From an uncultured Alphaproteobacteria bacterium (GTDB lineage Bacteria > Pseudomonadota > Alphaproteobacteria > Micavibrionales > Micavibrionaceae), in contig CAMLJM010000002.1 of NCBI GenBank assembly GCA_946480475.1, positions 1 to 64,000 of the forward strand: a stretch of DNA of 64,000 nucleotides. The letters are read 5' to 3'. The translations under genes were made by a program, and so were the position numbers. Position 1 is the first letter of the stretch, and the number at the start of each line of letters is the position of its first letter. The notes beneath the pieces are model-generated. The model had not been told where the DNA came from, did not search any database, and saw nothing but the letters and a program-made list of their open reading frames with translations. Positions 35,208 to 44,239 of the stretch are shown one piece after another.

Positions 35208-36550
35208 TGAGATATGCACATCATATCCTGATCCTGTTTTCTCTGCTGGCGCTGGGTGCTGGCGCCGCTTTGTATCCGCAACCGGCTTTGGCAGGCGCCT
35301 GCGTTAACTGTACGGACGTCCAGAACGAGAACGAAGATACACGCGACCATATGGAAGATGAGCACGAAGATACACGCGACCATATTGATGATGAATTTGA
35401 GATCTGGGAAGACTGGCTAGAGAATACTTTCGTTCCTGCTTTCATGCCGCCGCAGTATCTTGCTGATCTGGTTGAACAGGTTACTGTAACAGCTGCGTAC
35501 CAGGTTTTTGCCATTGGCACCTTGTTCGACGCCAAGCAGGAGCTGGAAGTTCAGCGTATCTTCCAAAAGAAAGTCGCAGAAGCGCAGCGCGACTACCAGC
35601 CTAGCGTTGGCGTATGCACCGTTGCGACGACCATACGTTCATTGGCCGCGGCTGAGCGTCGCGCCGAGACCACAACTTTTGTCTTGAGCCAACGCGCCCA
35701 AGACCGACAGATCGGCAATATGCATAGCGCTGCTGCAGGCGGCGGCTACAGTGACAAGAAGAGCCGTCTCGAGCAGTTCCGCCGCCGTTATTGCGATTCG
35801 CATGACCATAACGATGTATTCATGGCCATCTGCCGTACAGGGAACGGGGGTCGCCAAGCCAGCTTAAACAAAGACATTGATTATAATCGCACTGTCGATC
35901 GTCATCGGACCATGAATATCGATTTCACGGACGATACGCTGACAGCCGACGAGGAAGATGTCATGGCGCTTGCCAGCAACCTTTATTCTCACGAAGTTTT
36001 CAATCGCATCCCTGAGGCAGATTATAACGGCGGCAATATAAGCAGCCGCGCCAACCGCTTGCGCATGCTACTGGAACAACGCCAGATCATTGCCAAGCGT
36101 AGCGTCGCGGAAAATTCCTTCAATACAATTGTTGGCATGAAATCTTACGGCTCCCCCGAGACAGACGATGACACGGTAGGAAGCTCAGCCGATACATCAC
36201 GCTATTTGCGGATCATTCTGGAGCAGTTGGGCATGAGCGCCCAGGAGATTGATCTGTTTCTGGGCCGCCCTGACGAGGACGAGCCGGGCAACCAGCCCAG
36301 TTATTTTGCGCAAATGGAAATTGTGACCAAGAAAGCCTTTCAGCAGCCTACGTTCTATGCCGATCTTTACGATAAGCCCGCCAATGTTGACCGCAAAAAA
36401 GTCGCCTTGCAAGCTATTGGCCTGATGCAGGATTTTGATACGTGGCAAAGTTATCTCAGAATTGAGGCCCTTCTTTCAGTTCTGCTTGAAACGGAAGTTG
36501 AGCGTTATCAGGGCGTGACCGAGAATCCCGCAGCCGGAGGCGCGCAATGA
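35204..36550 (+). CDS. Tandem exported protein family, member 2
   Basis: A 448 aa paralogue with a signal peptide ending PALAGA, then CVNC, and a charged segment containing two near-identical EDTRDH units followed by FEIWEDWLENTFVPAFMP. Core motifs are present: IGTLFDAKQELEVQRIF with AQRDYQPSVGVCTVAT, FRRRYCDSHDH, DIDYNRTVDRHRTMNIDF, DEEDVMALASNLYSHEVF, AKRSVAENSFNTIVGMKS, PSYFAQMEIVTKKAFQQPTFYADLYDKPANVDRK and a final LLSVLLE. It overlaps both neighbours by 4 bases. Among the five it has an insertion of acidic residues before PSYF (LGRPDEDEPGNQ). Confidence 0.75.
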   Translation: MMRYAHHILILFSLLALGAGAALYPQPALAGACVNCTDVQNENEDTRDHMEDEHEDTRDHIDDEFEIWEDWLENTFVPAFMPPQYLADLVEQVTVTAAYQVFAIGTLFDAKQELEVQRIFQKKVAEAQRDYQPSVGVCTVATTIRSLAAAERRAETTTFVLSQRAQDRQIGNMHSAAAGGGYSDKKSRLEQFRRRYCDSHDHNDVFMAICRTGNGGRQASLNKDIDYNRTVDRHRTMNIDFTDDTLTADEEDVMALASNLYSHEVFNRIPEADYNGGNISSRANRLRMLLEQRQIIAKRSVAENSFNTIVGMKSYGSPETDDDTVGSSADTSRYLRIILEQLGMSAQEIDLFLGRPDEDEPGNQPSYFAQMEIVTKKAFQQPTFYADLYDKPANVDRKKVALQAIGLMQDFDTWQSYLRIEALLSVLLETEVERYQGVTENPAAGGAQ

Positions 36551-37899
36551 TACGCAAGACATCAAAAGCTTCCGTCCTTCACAAATTTGCAGCAACAGTT
36601 GCCTTTGTATGTTTGGTAGCCTTATTGGTGGGGCCCATCAGCATTCCCAAGGCGCGCGCAACCAGCTGCTGCCCGCAGATTGCCGCCTGTACGATCATGG
36701 AAAACGCCATGTCGCAGGCGATGGAAACGACCATGCATCAGATCTTGCGTGAATCAATTACACAAAACTTCATTTATCAGGAACGCTGGTTTGTTGACGA
36801 TTTCTTCCGGGATTATATTTTACGCGGCCTGATGAATATGGCGGAACAGCTTGTCACCATCGGCGAGGCGCAAGTCTTTACTTTTGGCGCCTTTATGGAT
36901 GCGAAAGAAGAGTTGGAAGCACAGCGCCTGTTTGGTGAGAAAAGAGCTGAAGCGCATCGCGATTACAAGCCAGATGTTGGCATGTGTACAGTCGGTACAG
37001 CCGCGCGCGGTCTGGCTGTTAACGACAGGAATGCCGAATCCATGGCTAACGCCTTGACCAAGCGCATGATCGATAGGCAGATGGGGCTGCATTATAGTGC
37101 GGGCAATGACGGGGAAGCATCAGATGTCGCAGGACGCATTGAGCAATTCCGCCGCCGTTTCTGCGATCGCCACAGCAACAGCGGCAATACAGCCAATTTA
37201 TGCCTTGCCGCTGCTAACGGCCCGCATATCAATAAAGATATCGACTACGCCGGAACATTGGGCCTCCGTCGCACGATCAATCTCAATCTGAATAATAATA
37301 CCTTAGCCGACCCGGAAACAGACGATGAGAACATTTTTGCACTCGCATCCAACTTGTACGGTAATATCGTTTTTGAAAGGACGCCCACCCCAGTAGAGAA
37401 TGTTCAGGGCGAAGAAGGCCGCCTGGGCGGGGATATGGTCTGGTATCTGGACAAACGCGCCATTACAGCCAAACGCAGCGTCGCCCAAAATTCGTTCAAC
37501 GAAATTGCGGCCATGAAGGCGCGCGGCACCGCTGCATCCGAAACGGCTGGTAATTACCTGTTTGGCGTTTTCCAGCAGTTGGGAGTCGCCGATGAAGCGC
37601 AAGCGCGCCAGATGTTGGGTTCCAATCCAAGCTATTACGCCTTGCTGGAAACTATATCGCAGAAAATTTATCAGGACGCCGAGTTCTATACCAATCTTTA
37701 CGACTCACCTACAAATGTCCTGCGTAAGAATATAGCCATGCAGGCGATCAACCTGATGCTGGACCGCGATACATATAAAAGTGAGCTGCGTACCGAGGCT
37801 CTGCTGACCCAATTACTGGAAGCGGAGATGATTCGTTACCAGAAGGAACTGATCAACAATCTTAACCAGATGGATAACCAGGCGGCCCCGCAACCATGA
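36547..37899 (+). CDS. Tandem exported protein family, member 3
   Basis: A 450 aa paralogue. Signal peptide ends KARA; CCPQIAAC follows, a variant of the N-terminal Cys cluster. The segment before the core (MENAMSQAMETTMHQILRESITQNF) is helical. Core motifs: FGAFMDAKEELEAQRLF with AHRDYKPDVGMCTVGT, FRRRFCDRHSNSGN, NKDIDYAGTLGLRRTINLNL, DDENIFALASNLYGNIVF, AKRSVAQNSFNEIAAMKA, PSYYALLETISQKIYQDAEFYTNLYDSPTNVLRK and LLTQLLE. Coupled by ATGA to members 2 and 4. AHRDYKPDVGMCT is identical to the segment in member 1, pointing to a close relation between these two. Confidence 0.75.
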   Translation: MIRKTSKASVLHKFAATVAFVCLVALLVGPISIPKARATSCCPQIAACTIMENAMSQAMETTMHQILRESITQNFIYQERWFVDDFFRDYILRGLMNMAEQLVTIGEAQVFTFGAFMDAKEELEAQRLFGEKRAEAHRDYKPDVGMCTVGTAARGLAVNDRNAESMANALTKRMIDRQMGLHYSAGNDGEASDVAGRIEQFRRRFCDRHSNSGNTANLCLAAANGPHINKDIDYAGTLGLRRTINLNLNNNTLADPETDDENIFALASNLYGNIVFERTPTPVENVQGEEGRLGGDMVWYLDKRAITAKRSVAQNSFNEIAAMKARGTAASETAGNYLFGVFQQLGVADEAQARQMLGSNPSYYALLETISQKIYQDAEFYTNLYDSPTNVLRKNIAMQAINLMLDRDTYKSELRTEALLTQLLEAEMIRYQKELINNLNQMDNQAAPQP

Positions 37900-39320
37900 T
37901 AACAATGGCTCGATATATGGCAGGTTTCCGTACCGCCTTCCTTCTGCCACTGCTTATGGCGGCGACAATATCGATATTGTCGCCGCGCGAGGCACAGGCG
38001 TTTGGCGTTTGCTATTGCGATGGTTGCATTTGTACATCTGAAGAGTTTTCCGAGAACATGAGCCATAACTCGGAACTGCATAACGAAACCCGTTTCGACC
38101 ATTTCGGTATGGTTTTTCCGCCGCTGCCTTTCCTGAATTACGGTTACTTCGATTCATCATTCTTCCCTGGCAGTATTGAGGGGGAAGACCAAGGTACTGA
38201 ACGCATAGGACAGCACCAGGAATTCGTATGGCAGCTCTGGTTTGATAATTTCCTGCCCGTCTGGCAGGATGCGGCAGAACAACTAACCACAGTCATGGTC
38301 TGGCACACATTTGCGATCGGCGCCTTTATTGATGCGAAACATCAACTGGAAACGCAAACCCTGTTCCAGGAACGCACCGCGGAGATTCACAAGCGTTATC
38401 ACCCCAGCGTTGGCATGTGCGTATTCGGCACAAATATAAGGAGCCTTGCCGCCAGCGAACGTAATAGCCGTTTGGTCACGCATACTTTGAATCAACGTTT
38501 GCTGGATCGTCAATTGGGCACAGAAGGCGGCTCCGCTGTGACAAGTGTCCATAGTGAACAGGATAGCCGCGTACGTTATTTCATTGAACATGTCTGCGAC
38601 CGCTTTGATAATAACCGCATTAGCGACAATCCTGCGTCGGGCTTTGCCGAAATCTGCGAAACAGAGCCCCGAGACGAGGGAACGGTCAATCTGGATCTCG
38701 ACTTTACCCGTCTGATCATGAATCCACGTACATTGAACGTCGATTTTGTAAATACGGGCGACCCTGACAACGAATGGGGAACCCACGTATTCAATCTAGC
38801 CGCCAACTTATATGGCCATAAGGTGCCGCGCAGCCTGAATATTGGCGCCACCACAGAGACGGGCAAACAAAGCCAAGCCTTGAATATACGGTCAACCGTT
38901 GCTAAGCGATCCATAGCCCAGACATCTTTCAGCGCCATTGTGGGCCTGAAAGCGCGCGGCACAGAGGGGAGCGGCGAAGACAATACGCTTGAATATATGA
39001 CTATGCTGCTGCAAGAGCTGGGCCTGGATGAAGATGAAGTTACTGAATTCATAGGCGAACGCCCCAGCTACTATGCCCAGCTTGAAGTTCTGGCAAAGAA
39101 AATTTACCAAAATCCTGATTTCTACCGCGAACTCTATGACAAGCCTGAGAACACCAAACGTAAGAGCGTGGCTATGCAGGCCATTGCATCCATGCTCGAT
39201 CGTGAAATGTTTGATAGCCAGTTACGCGCGGAGGCCATGATTTCCCAGCTACTAGAGTTGAAAGTGATCAAAGCCCAAGATGAAGTGGAAGACTCCTTCT
39301 CCAGAAAAGGAGGCCCATGA
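37896..39320 (+). CDS. Tandem exported protein family, member 4
   Basis: The longest paralogue, 474 aa. Signal peptide ends EAQA, followed by FGVCYCDGCICTSEEF, the richest Cys cluster of the five. An additional about 70-residue insert rich in aromatics (FDHFGMVFPPLPFLNYGYFDSSFFPG) precedes the core. Core motifs: IGAFIDAKHQLETQTLF with IHKRYHPSVGMCVFGT, IEHVCDRFDNN, NLDLDFTRLIMNPRTLNVDF, HVFNLAANLYGHKV, AKRSIAQTSFSAIVGLKA, PSYYAQLEVLAKKIYQNPDFYRELYDKPENTKRK and ISQLLE. A perfect 28-bp palindrome lies within its signal-peptide codons. Coupled to members 3 and 5 by 4-base overlaps. Confidence 0.75.
   Translation: MITMARYMAGFRTAFLLPLLMAATISILSPREAQAFGVCYCDGCICTSEEFSENMSHNSELHNETRFDHFGMVFPPLPFLNYGYFDSSFFPGSIEGEDQGTERIGQHQEFVWQLWFDNFLPVWQDAAEQLTTVMVWHTFAIGAFIDAKHQLETQTLFQERTAEIHKRYHPSVGMCVFGTNIRSLAASERNSRLVTHTLNQRLLDRQLGTEGGSAVTSVHSEQDSRVRYFIEHVCDRFDNNRISDNPASGFAEICETEPRDEGTVNLDLDFTRLIMNPRTLNVDFVNTGDPDNEWGTHVFNLAANLYGHKVPRSLNIGATTETGKQSQALNIRSTVAKRSIAQTSFSAIVGLKARGTEGSGEDNTLEYMTMLLQELGLDEDEVTEFIGERPSYYAQLEVLAKKIYQNPDFYRELYDKPENTKRKSVAMQAIASMLDREMFDSQLRAEAMISQLLELKVIKAQDEVEDSFSRKGGP
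37959..37986. repeat. Perfect 28-bp palindrome inside the start of member 4
   Basis: Positions 37959-37986 read the same on both strands, centred on TCGA within ATATCGATAT, with arms GCGGCGACAATA. It falls about 65 bases after the ATG of the fourth array gene, in the signal-peptide codons. As RNA it would form a 12-bp stem with a 4-base loop. It might pause ribosomes, shape mRNA decay, or bind a dimeric protein. Confidence 0.7.
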
Positions 39321-40537
39321 TGAGACAATCTTTTCTGAGGGATGCGCTTAAGAAAACAACCCTTCTGGGCCTGATGGCTATCGCCCTGTCATCTGTTTCT
39401 CATTCTGCCCATGCGACACAACTGTCGCTCGACAGGCCTGGCCAGCGCGATCACCTGGACGATGCGCTGAATAATAACTGGATGCCCACATTTCCTGAGA
39501 TGGCGGACCAGTTTTCAGCAACCATTATGCATCAAATATTCGGCATCGGCGCCATTCTCGATGCCAAACACCAGCTGGAAACACAGCGTCTTCTCGGCCA
39601 ATTACGCGCTGAAGCCCATAAGAATTATCGCGGATCTGACCAGATGTGCCGTTATGGCACGAATGTGCGCAGCCTTGCCGCGACTGAAGAAATGGGCCGC
39701 GTTAACAAGCGCATATTATCCCAGATACTGCAACAGCGCCTGACGTTGCGTGGCGGTTCTGCCGGTGAGCGCGGCCGTTATTTCGACCAGCGCAACCGTT
39801 TCGACCAGTTCCGCCGTATATATTGTGATCCTGCTGAAAATGGCGGCACCATGCGTGATGCCGATATGCCGACAGCCAGCGTCTGTACGACAGCCGCAGG
39901 GGGAGATCGTGTTAATAAGGACATTGACTATACACGTCTGATTGACAGCCGCCTGACACTGGATGTGAATTTTACAAACAACGTCCTGACAGATGACGAG
40001 CAGGACATTCTGGCCCTCGCCCGCAACTTATATTCTCATGAATTGCTGGACTACAAACCTGATGACGTTCTGGCGCGCCAAGGGAATGATCATAACGTCC
40101 TGAAAATGCGCTCTCTGCATGCCCTGCGTAGCGTGGCCCATAACAGTTTTTCCGAAATTGTGGGGATGAAATCTTCCGGTAGCGGCACTGTTTCGACTTT
40201 TATGGACGAAATTATTGAAGAGCTGGGCATCCCTGCAGCAGACGTAAATGCTTACCTGGGCGAGAACCCGAGTTACTTCGCCCAAATGGAAGTCTTGACC
40301 CGCAAAATGTACCAGAACCCGGTTTTCTATACGAACCTCTACACTTCACCGGAAAACCTGAAGCGCACCGGTGTCGCGCTGCAAGCGTTACAGTTGATGC
40401 ATGACCGTGACCGTTTTGAAGCCAGCCTGCGCCGTGAAATGCTGCTCTCCACCATTCTGGAAATGAAACTGCGTGAATCACAGGCTGGCGTGGAACAGCT
40501 TATATCCGATCACACTAATTCCATTGTAGGCGAATAG
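39317..40537 (+). CDS. Tandem exported protein family, member 5
   Basis: The shortest paralogue, 406 aa. It has a signal peptide (LLGLMAIALSSVSHSAHA) but, unlike the others, no N-terminal Cys cluster. The core starts early: IGAILDAKHQLETQRLL with AHKNYRGSDQMCRYGT, FRRIYCDPAENG, NKDIDYTRLIDSRLTLDVNF, DEQDILALARNLYSHELL, LRSVAHNSFSEIVGMKS, PSYFAQMEVLTRKMYQNPVFYTNLYTSPENLKRT and LLSTILE. The core Cys residues in MC, YCD and VCT are kept. It is the last gene of the array; flgK follows after 151 bases with its own promoter. Confidence 0.75.
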   Translation: MMRQSFLRDALKKTTLLGLMAIALSSVSHSAHATQLSLDRPGQRDHLDDALNNNWMPTFPEMADQFSATIMHQIFGIGAILDAKHQLETQRLLGQLRAEAHKNYRGSDQMCRYGTNVRSLAATEEMGRVNKRILSQILQQRLTLRGGSAGERGRYFDQRNRFDQFRRIYCDPAENGGTMRDADMPTASVCTTAAGGDRVNKDIDYTRLIDSRLTLDVNFTNNVLTDDEQDILALARNLYSHELLDYKPDDVLARQGNDHNVLKMRSLHALRSVAHNSFSEIVGMKSSGSGTVSTFMDEIIEELGIPAADVNAYLGENPSYFAQMEVLTRKMYQNPVFYTNLYTSPENLKRTGVALQALQLMHDRDRFEASLRREMLLSTILEMKLRESQAGVEQLISDHTNSIVGE

Positions 40538-40588
40538 CCAATCCTTTGATTTAACTATATAAATTATAAATTCCTCGATAAGGGGCGC

Positions 40589-40605
40589 TTGGCACCCTTC
40601 TTGCA
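40589..40605 (+). promoter_or_regulatory. Sigma-54 (-24/-12) promoter upstream of flgK
   Basis: TTGGCAC-N5-TTGCA matches the sigma-54 consensus (YTGGCACGR-N3-TTGCW) at nearly all positions, with the invariant GG and GC ten bases apart. It ends 83 bases before the flgK ATG, suitable for a class of late or middle flagellar genes. A sigma-54 activator gene lies about 13 kb downstream in this window (53936-55111). Confidence 0.8.
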
Positions 40606-40688
40606 AAATATCTTCGTAAGTCCTGTTTTTCGTTTTTTCGAAAAGAACAGGTGTGCGCCCTGGCTTTGGCAATTTATTGAGGAAAACC

Positions 40689-43079
40689 ATGTCCTTAAGC
40701 GGTTTAGATGCAGCTTTATCCGGCCTGCGAGTTGCCCAGCAGCAACTGAATGTCATCTCGAATAACGTCGCCAATGTCGGCACGGATGGCTATACACGGA
40801 AAATTTTGCCGCAATCAACCCTGGCCATTCAGGGTAAAGCCGCGGGCGTTCGTGGCGACGCGATTGTCCGCAATGTCGATATGTATCTGCAGCGTGATTA
40901 TTGGACGCAGATAAGCGCTACAAGTTTCTACGACACGAAAATAGAGTATCTGGACCGCATTCAGCAATTCCACGGCTCACCAGAGCAGGAATTGTCGGTT
41001 TCAGCCCAGATTGCCAAGTTGCGCGACAATTTTGCCTCTCTTTCCGACAGTCCCGAAGATACGTTTCTGCAGCGCTCGACCATCCAGCAGGCGCAAGTTG
41101 TTGCCCAGAAATTCAATGACTTTTCTGACCTGTTAAACGAAATGCGTAATGATACGCAGGAAGACATGTCACTTTTAGTCCAGACCATTAATGACAAGCT
41201 GGAAACCATTGCAGCCACCAACCGTGACATTCGTCTCGACAGCGCCTTTGGTAAAACCACAGCAGCATCCTCCGACCTGCGCGATAAAACCATTAAAGAA
41301 TTGTCGGAACTCATGGATATTTCGTTCTTTACCCGCTCTGATGGCGTACTAGTAGTGCAAACGCGTCAGGGTGTGCAACTGGCCGCTGAGACGGCGGAAG
41401 AAGTATTCTTCGAGATCACATCTCCCTTGGGACCCGATAGTATTTATCCCGATGATGCGGCAGGCATATATGTGGGCGGAGATCCTGTCGACAACCCGAC
41501 TGCGATCAATATCACCCATACCGGGCTGGGCGGCCAGTTGGGCGCACTGGTTGAGTTAAGAGACGATATATTGCCGCGCCAGCAGGCGCAGCTTGATGAA
41601 CTGGCTCATAAAATGGCATTGCGCTTCGAGGCGCAGGGCCTGCGGCTGTTCACGGATTCTACAGGAGCCGTGCCAGCGGATACAGCGCCCGTTCCAGAAA
41701 TTCCAGGCCCGCCCACAATACCCGCGATTCCTGTCGCCTATGTGGGATTTGCCCGCGAGATTCAGGTCAACCAGAGCATTATAGACAATAACGCCCTTAT
41801 CCAGACCGGCACTGCCAATACGGATGTGCCCGTACAATCCGGTTCCAACGAAGTTTTACGTCGTGTCGCGCAGTTCGTGTTTGGTGAGATTGAGTATCAG
41901 GAGGCCGTCGGTAACGTTGATATACGTTCTACCGCGACGGGCGCTACAACAATGCAGAACTGGCTTGGCCTGTTCTCACAGAATACAGTTACCAGCTCGC
42001 TGGATCTTTCGAATTTCTCTGATTTGCAGGCCCTGATCGATTCAGGTGGCGATGTATTTGACCCGATTACCCCAGGCCCGCCCTACAATGATGAATTCAA
42101 TATTACGTTCGACGACCCGCGCATTACGCCAGCCGTAGCCGCCCAGACATATACGTTAAGCCTGTCCGCGATTCAGGCGGCATTCCCTATCGGGGGCGCG
42201 ATCACCAATGCTGCGGACCAGCTGGCAGCGGCGATCAATAACTTAGTACCCGCCACAGATCCTGCCTTTGCCGTATCGGCCAGCGTCAACTCCTACGGGC
42301 AGTTGGTTATACAATCACGTGCCAATATTACCATGGATTCATCTACACCTGTAGGCGGGATGCGTGAAGAGGGCTTTGCCCTGATGGGCTTTGCCGATGG
42401 CACCTCCACGACGAATGACCCTTATATTGAAATCCAGGTGGGCAATGACACGCCTGTTCGTATCAATATCGAACCTGATGATACTGAAGTAACGCTTGCT
42501 GCAAAGCTGGAATATAACAGCCTCACAGGCACGGGCATTCCTGGACTTTTTGTGGATATTGATCCCGCCACAGGCTTCCTGACACTGCGCCCTGGCAGTG
42601 ATGATAGCAATGGTGGGCCTGTATTTGGTGGCGATATCAAAATCCTGGGCGGACCCTTCACATCAGATGGTACGGGTGGCTCCGGCGTTTCCGCTGGCGC
42701 CACAGTTATTACCGCTCTGTTTGGTAACAACAGCCCTGTTGCGAATGTAAGATACGATACGACATCCCCCTTCCGTTATAACAATCTGGGGCCGGGCGCT
42801 TCTTTAAATACGGGTATCATCAGTTCAACCACACTGATCGATTATTCGCAGAAAATGGTCAACCAGCAAACGGAAGAAGTATTGTTGGCTGAAGCACGCC
42901 GCGATGACGAGCAATCTTTCCGTGATCTGTTGCAGACAGAATACATGGAAAAATCGACTGTAAATATCGACGAAGAACTATCTCACCTGATTGTCGTGCA
43001 GACAGCTTATGCGGCAGCCGCACGCATGGTGAGCGCTATCGATGATTTATTCAGAGAACTGATTGACGCGGTACGTTAA
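40689..43079 (+). CDS. flgK: Flagellar hook-associated protein 1
   Basis: FlgK forms the first junction ring between the hook and the filament. From ATG 40689 (GAGG seven bases upstream) the protein has 796 aa. The N-terminal SLSGLDAALSGLRVAQQQLNVISNNVANVGTDGYTRK is the flagellar rod/hook signature, and the C-terminal segment (LSHLIVVQTAYAAAARMVSAIDDLFRELI) forms the matching heptad helix. The middle is a Pro/Gly-rich variable domain, larger than in Escherichia (547 aa). It is followed by flgL 27 bases later. Confidence 0.95.
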   Translation: MSLSGLDAALSGLRVAQQQLNVISNNVANVGTDGYTRKILPQSTLAIQGKAAGVRGDAIVRNVDMYLQRDYWTQISATSFYDTKIEYLDRIQQFHGSPEQELSVSAQIAKLRDNFASLSDSPEDTFLQRSTIQQAQVVAQKFNDFSDLLNEMRNDTQEDMSLLVQTINDKLETIAATNRDIRLDSAFGKTTAASSDLRDKTIKELSELMDISFFTRSDGVLVVQTRQGVQLAAETAEEVFFEITSPLGPDSIYPDDAAGIYVGGDPVDNPTAINITHTGLGGQLGALVELRDDILPRQQAQLDELAHKMALRFEAQGLRLFTDSTGAVPADTAPVPEIPGPPTIPAIPVAYVGFAREIQVNQSIIDNNALIQTGTANTDVPVQSGSNEVLRRVAQFVFGEIEYQEAVGNVDIRSTATGATTMQNWLGLFSQNTVTSSLDLSNFSDLQALIDSGGDVFDPITPGPPYNDEFNITFDDPRITPAVAAQTYTLSLSAIQAAFPIGGAITNAADQLAAAINNLVPATDPAFAVSASVNSYGQLVIQSRANITMDSSTPVGGMREEGFALMGFADGTSTTNDPYIEIQVGNDTPVRINIEPDDTEVTLAAKLEYNSLTGTGIPGLFVDIDPATGFLTLRPGSDDSNGGPVFGGDIKILGGPFTSDGTGGSGVSAGATVITALFGNNSPVANVRYDTTSPFRYNNLGPGASLNTGIISSTTLIDYSQKMVNQQTEEVLLAEARRDDEQSFRDLLQTEYMEKSTVNIDEELSHLIVVQTAYAAAARMVSAIDDLFRELIDAVR

Positions 43080-43106
43080 CCGCAGAGGCAAGAGAGGATA
43101 TAAACC

Positions 43107-44198
43107 ATGGCATTCGTATCGACGTTAGGACAGGCTCTGGACCAGGTTGAGCGCCTGAAAACCCTGCAAAGCCAGCTGGGCACACTGCAGACACAGCTTA
43201 CGACGGGCAAGAAGACCGATGTTTACAAAGGTCTGGGTACTGATGTTATTGCATCCAAGAAAGCGCGCGCTGGTTTCAATGCATTGGACAATTACCTGAA
43301 CAACATCACCATTGCCGATCGCCGTATCAATATGATGATGAACACGATTGGTGAGATCCGCACACAGGCTGAAGGCCTGCTGGGTTCGATGGAACTGCAA
43401 ACACAAACCGGCGAATATGAAATGGAGACGCTGGGAAAGTATGCCGAAAATCTGGATGAGTTCCTCAATAACCTGCTGAACGAGAAAGATGGCGACCGCT
43501 ACCTCATGAGCGGTGCCAGCACATTGGAAAAACCCCTTACAAACACGGGCGGCCTTGATACATATACCAGCAAGCAGGTAACAGACTGGGTGAACGGCGT
43601 GATCACCACTGATCAGTTTATCCAAAGCTATCAGGACCGCACACAACTTACCGATACTATCGTTGGCTATAGCGCAGAGCTTGCCAGCGGCAGCGCGAAA
43701 GATGTGACGATCCGCGTCGATGATAACGCTGAGGTTGAATATACGGTTAAAGCCAATTCCCAGCCTTTTCGCGATATTCTGGTTGCCATCAGCATGATGA
43801 AGAATATCGACAAGGTTCTGGATGAAGTGACCGTTGACCTTGATGATCCCCTGCCACCAGGGCCAGGCAGCCCCGTCGTGCCACCCGGCGCCGATAACGC
43901 AGAAAGAAATGAGAATTTCTACCGCGTATTTAACGATATTGCGACCATGATGAATAAAGCCCTGGATCAACTGGATACGGAAAGCTTTAAGTTGTCACAA
44001 GCGCACGCGCAGATTACGCAGATTGCTGACAATCATAAGGTTGAGAAAAACGCGCTAGCAGCCACGATTGATAATGTTGAGAACGTCGATATCAATGAAG
44101 TAGCGTTAAAACTCAATACCCTGACAATCCAGTTGGAAGCGTCATACCGGGTGACGGCCACGGTCAGCTCACTCAACCTTGCCCAGTTCCTTTCCTAA
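43107..44198 (+). CDS. flgL: Flagellar hook-associated protein 3 (flagellin-like)
   Basis: FlgL makes the second hook-filament junction ring. The 363 aa protein has the flagellin-type N-terminal helix (ALDQVERLKTLQSQLGTLQTQLTTGKKTD), a middle with INMMMNTIGEIRTQAEGLLGSMELQ and FLNNLLNEKDGDRYLMSGAS, and the C-terminal helix ENVDINEVALKLNTLTIQLEASYRVTATVSSLNLAQFLS, which ends as expected for the family. It is followed at once by a terminator. The 281 aa frame on the opposite strand is a shadow. Confidence 0.93.
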   Translation: MAFVSTLGQALDQVERLKTLQSQLGTLQTQLTTGKKTDVYKGLGTDVIASKKARAGFNALDNYLNNITIADRRINMMMNTIGEIRTQAEGLLGSMELQTQTGEYEMETLGKYAENLDEFLNNLLNEKDGDRYLMSGASTLEKPLTNTGGLDTYTSKQVTDWVNGVITTDQFIQSYQDRTQLTDTIVGYSAELASGSAKDVTIRVDDNAEVEYTVKANSQPFRDILVAISMMKNIDKVLDEVTVDLDDPLPPGPGSPVVPPGADNAERNENFYRVFNDIATMMNKALDQLDTESFKLSQAHAQITQIADNHKVEKNALAATIDNVENVDINEVALKLNTLTIQLEASYRVTATVSSLNLAQFLS

Positions 44199-44202
44199 AA
44201 CA

Positions 44203-44230
44203 AAAAAGGCGCTCAAAAGAGCGCCTTTTT
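44203..44230. terminator. Bidirectional intrinsic terminator between flgL and the tcpQ-like gene
   Basis: AAAAAGGCGCTC and GAGCGCCTTTTT form a perfect 12-bp stem around AAAA. The A-run and T-run make it functional on both strands. It sits 4 bases after the flgL stop and 9 bases before the end of the convergent gene, and thus closes both transcripts. Confidence 0.88.
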
Positions 44231-44239
44231 AATTCTCTA

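Noticed and set aside
43125..43970. 281 aa open frame on the minus strand
   Set aside because: Antisense to flgL, whose product is clearly recognisable; the frame results from codon bias.
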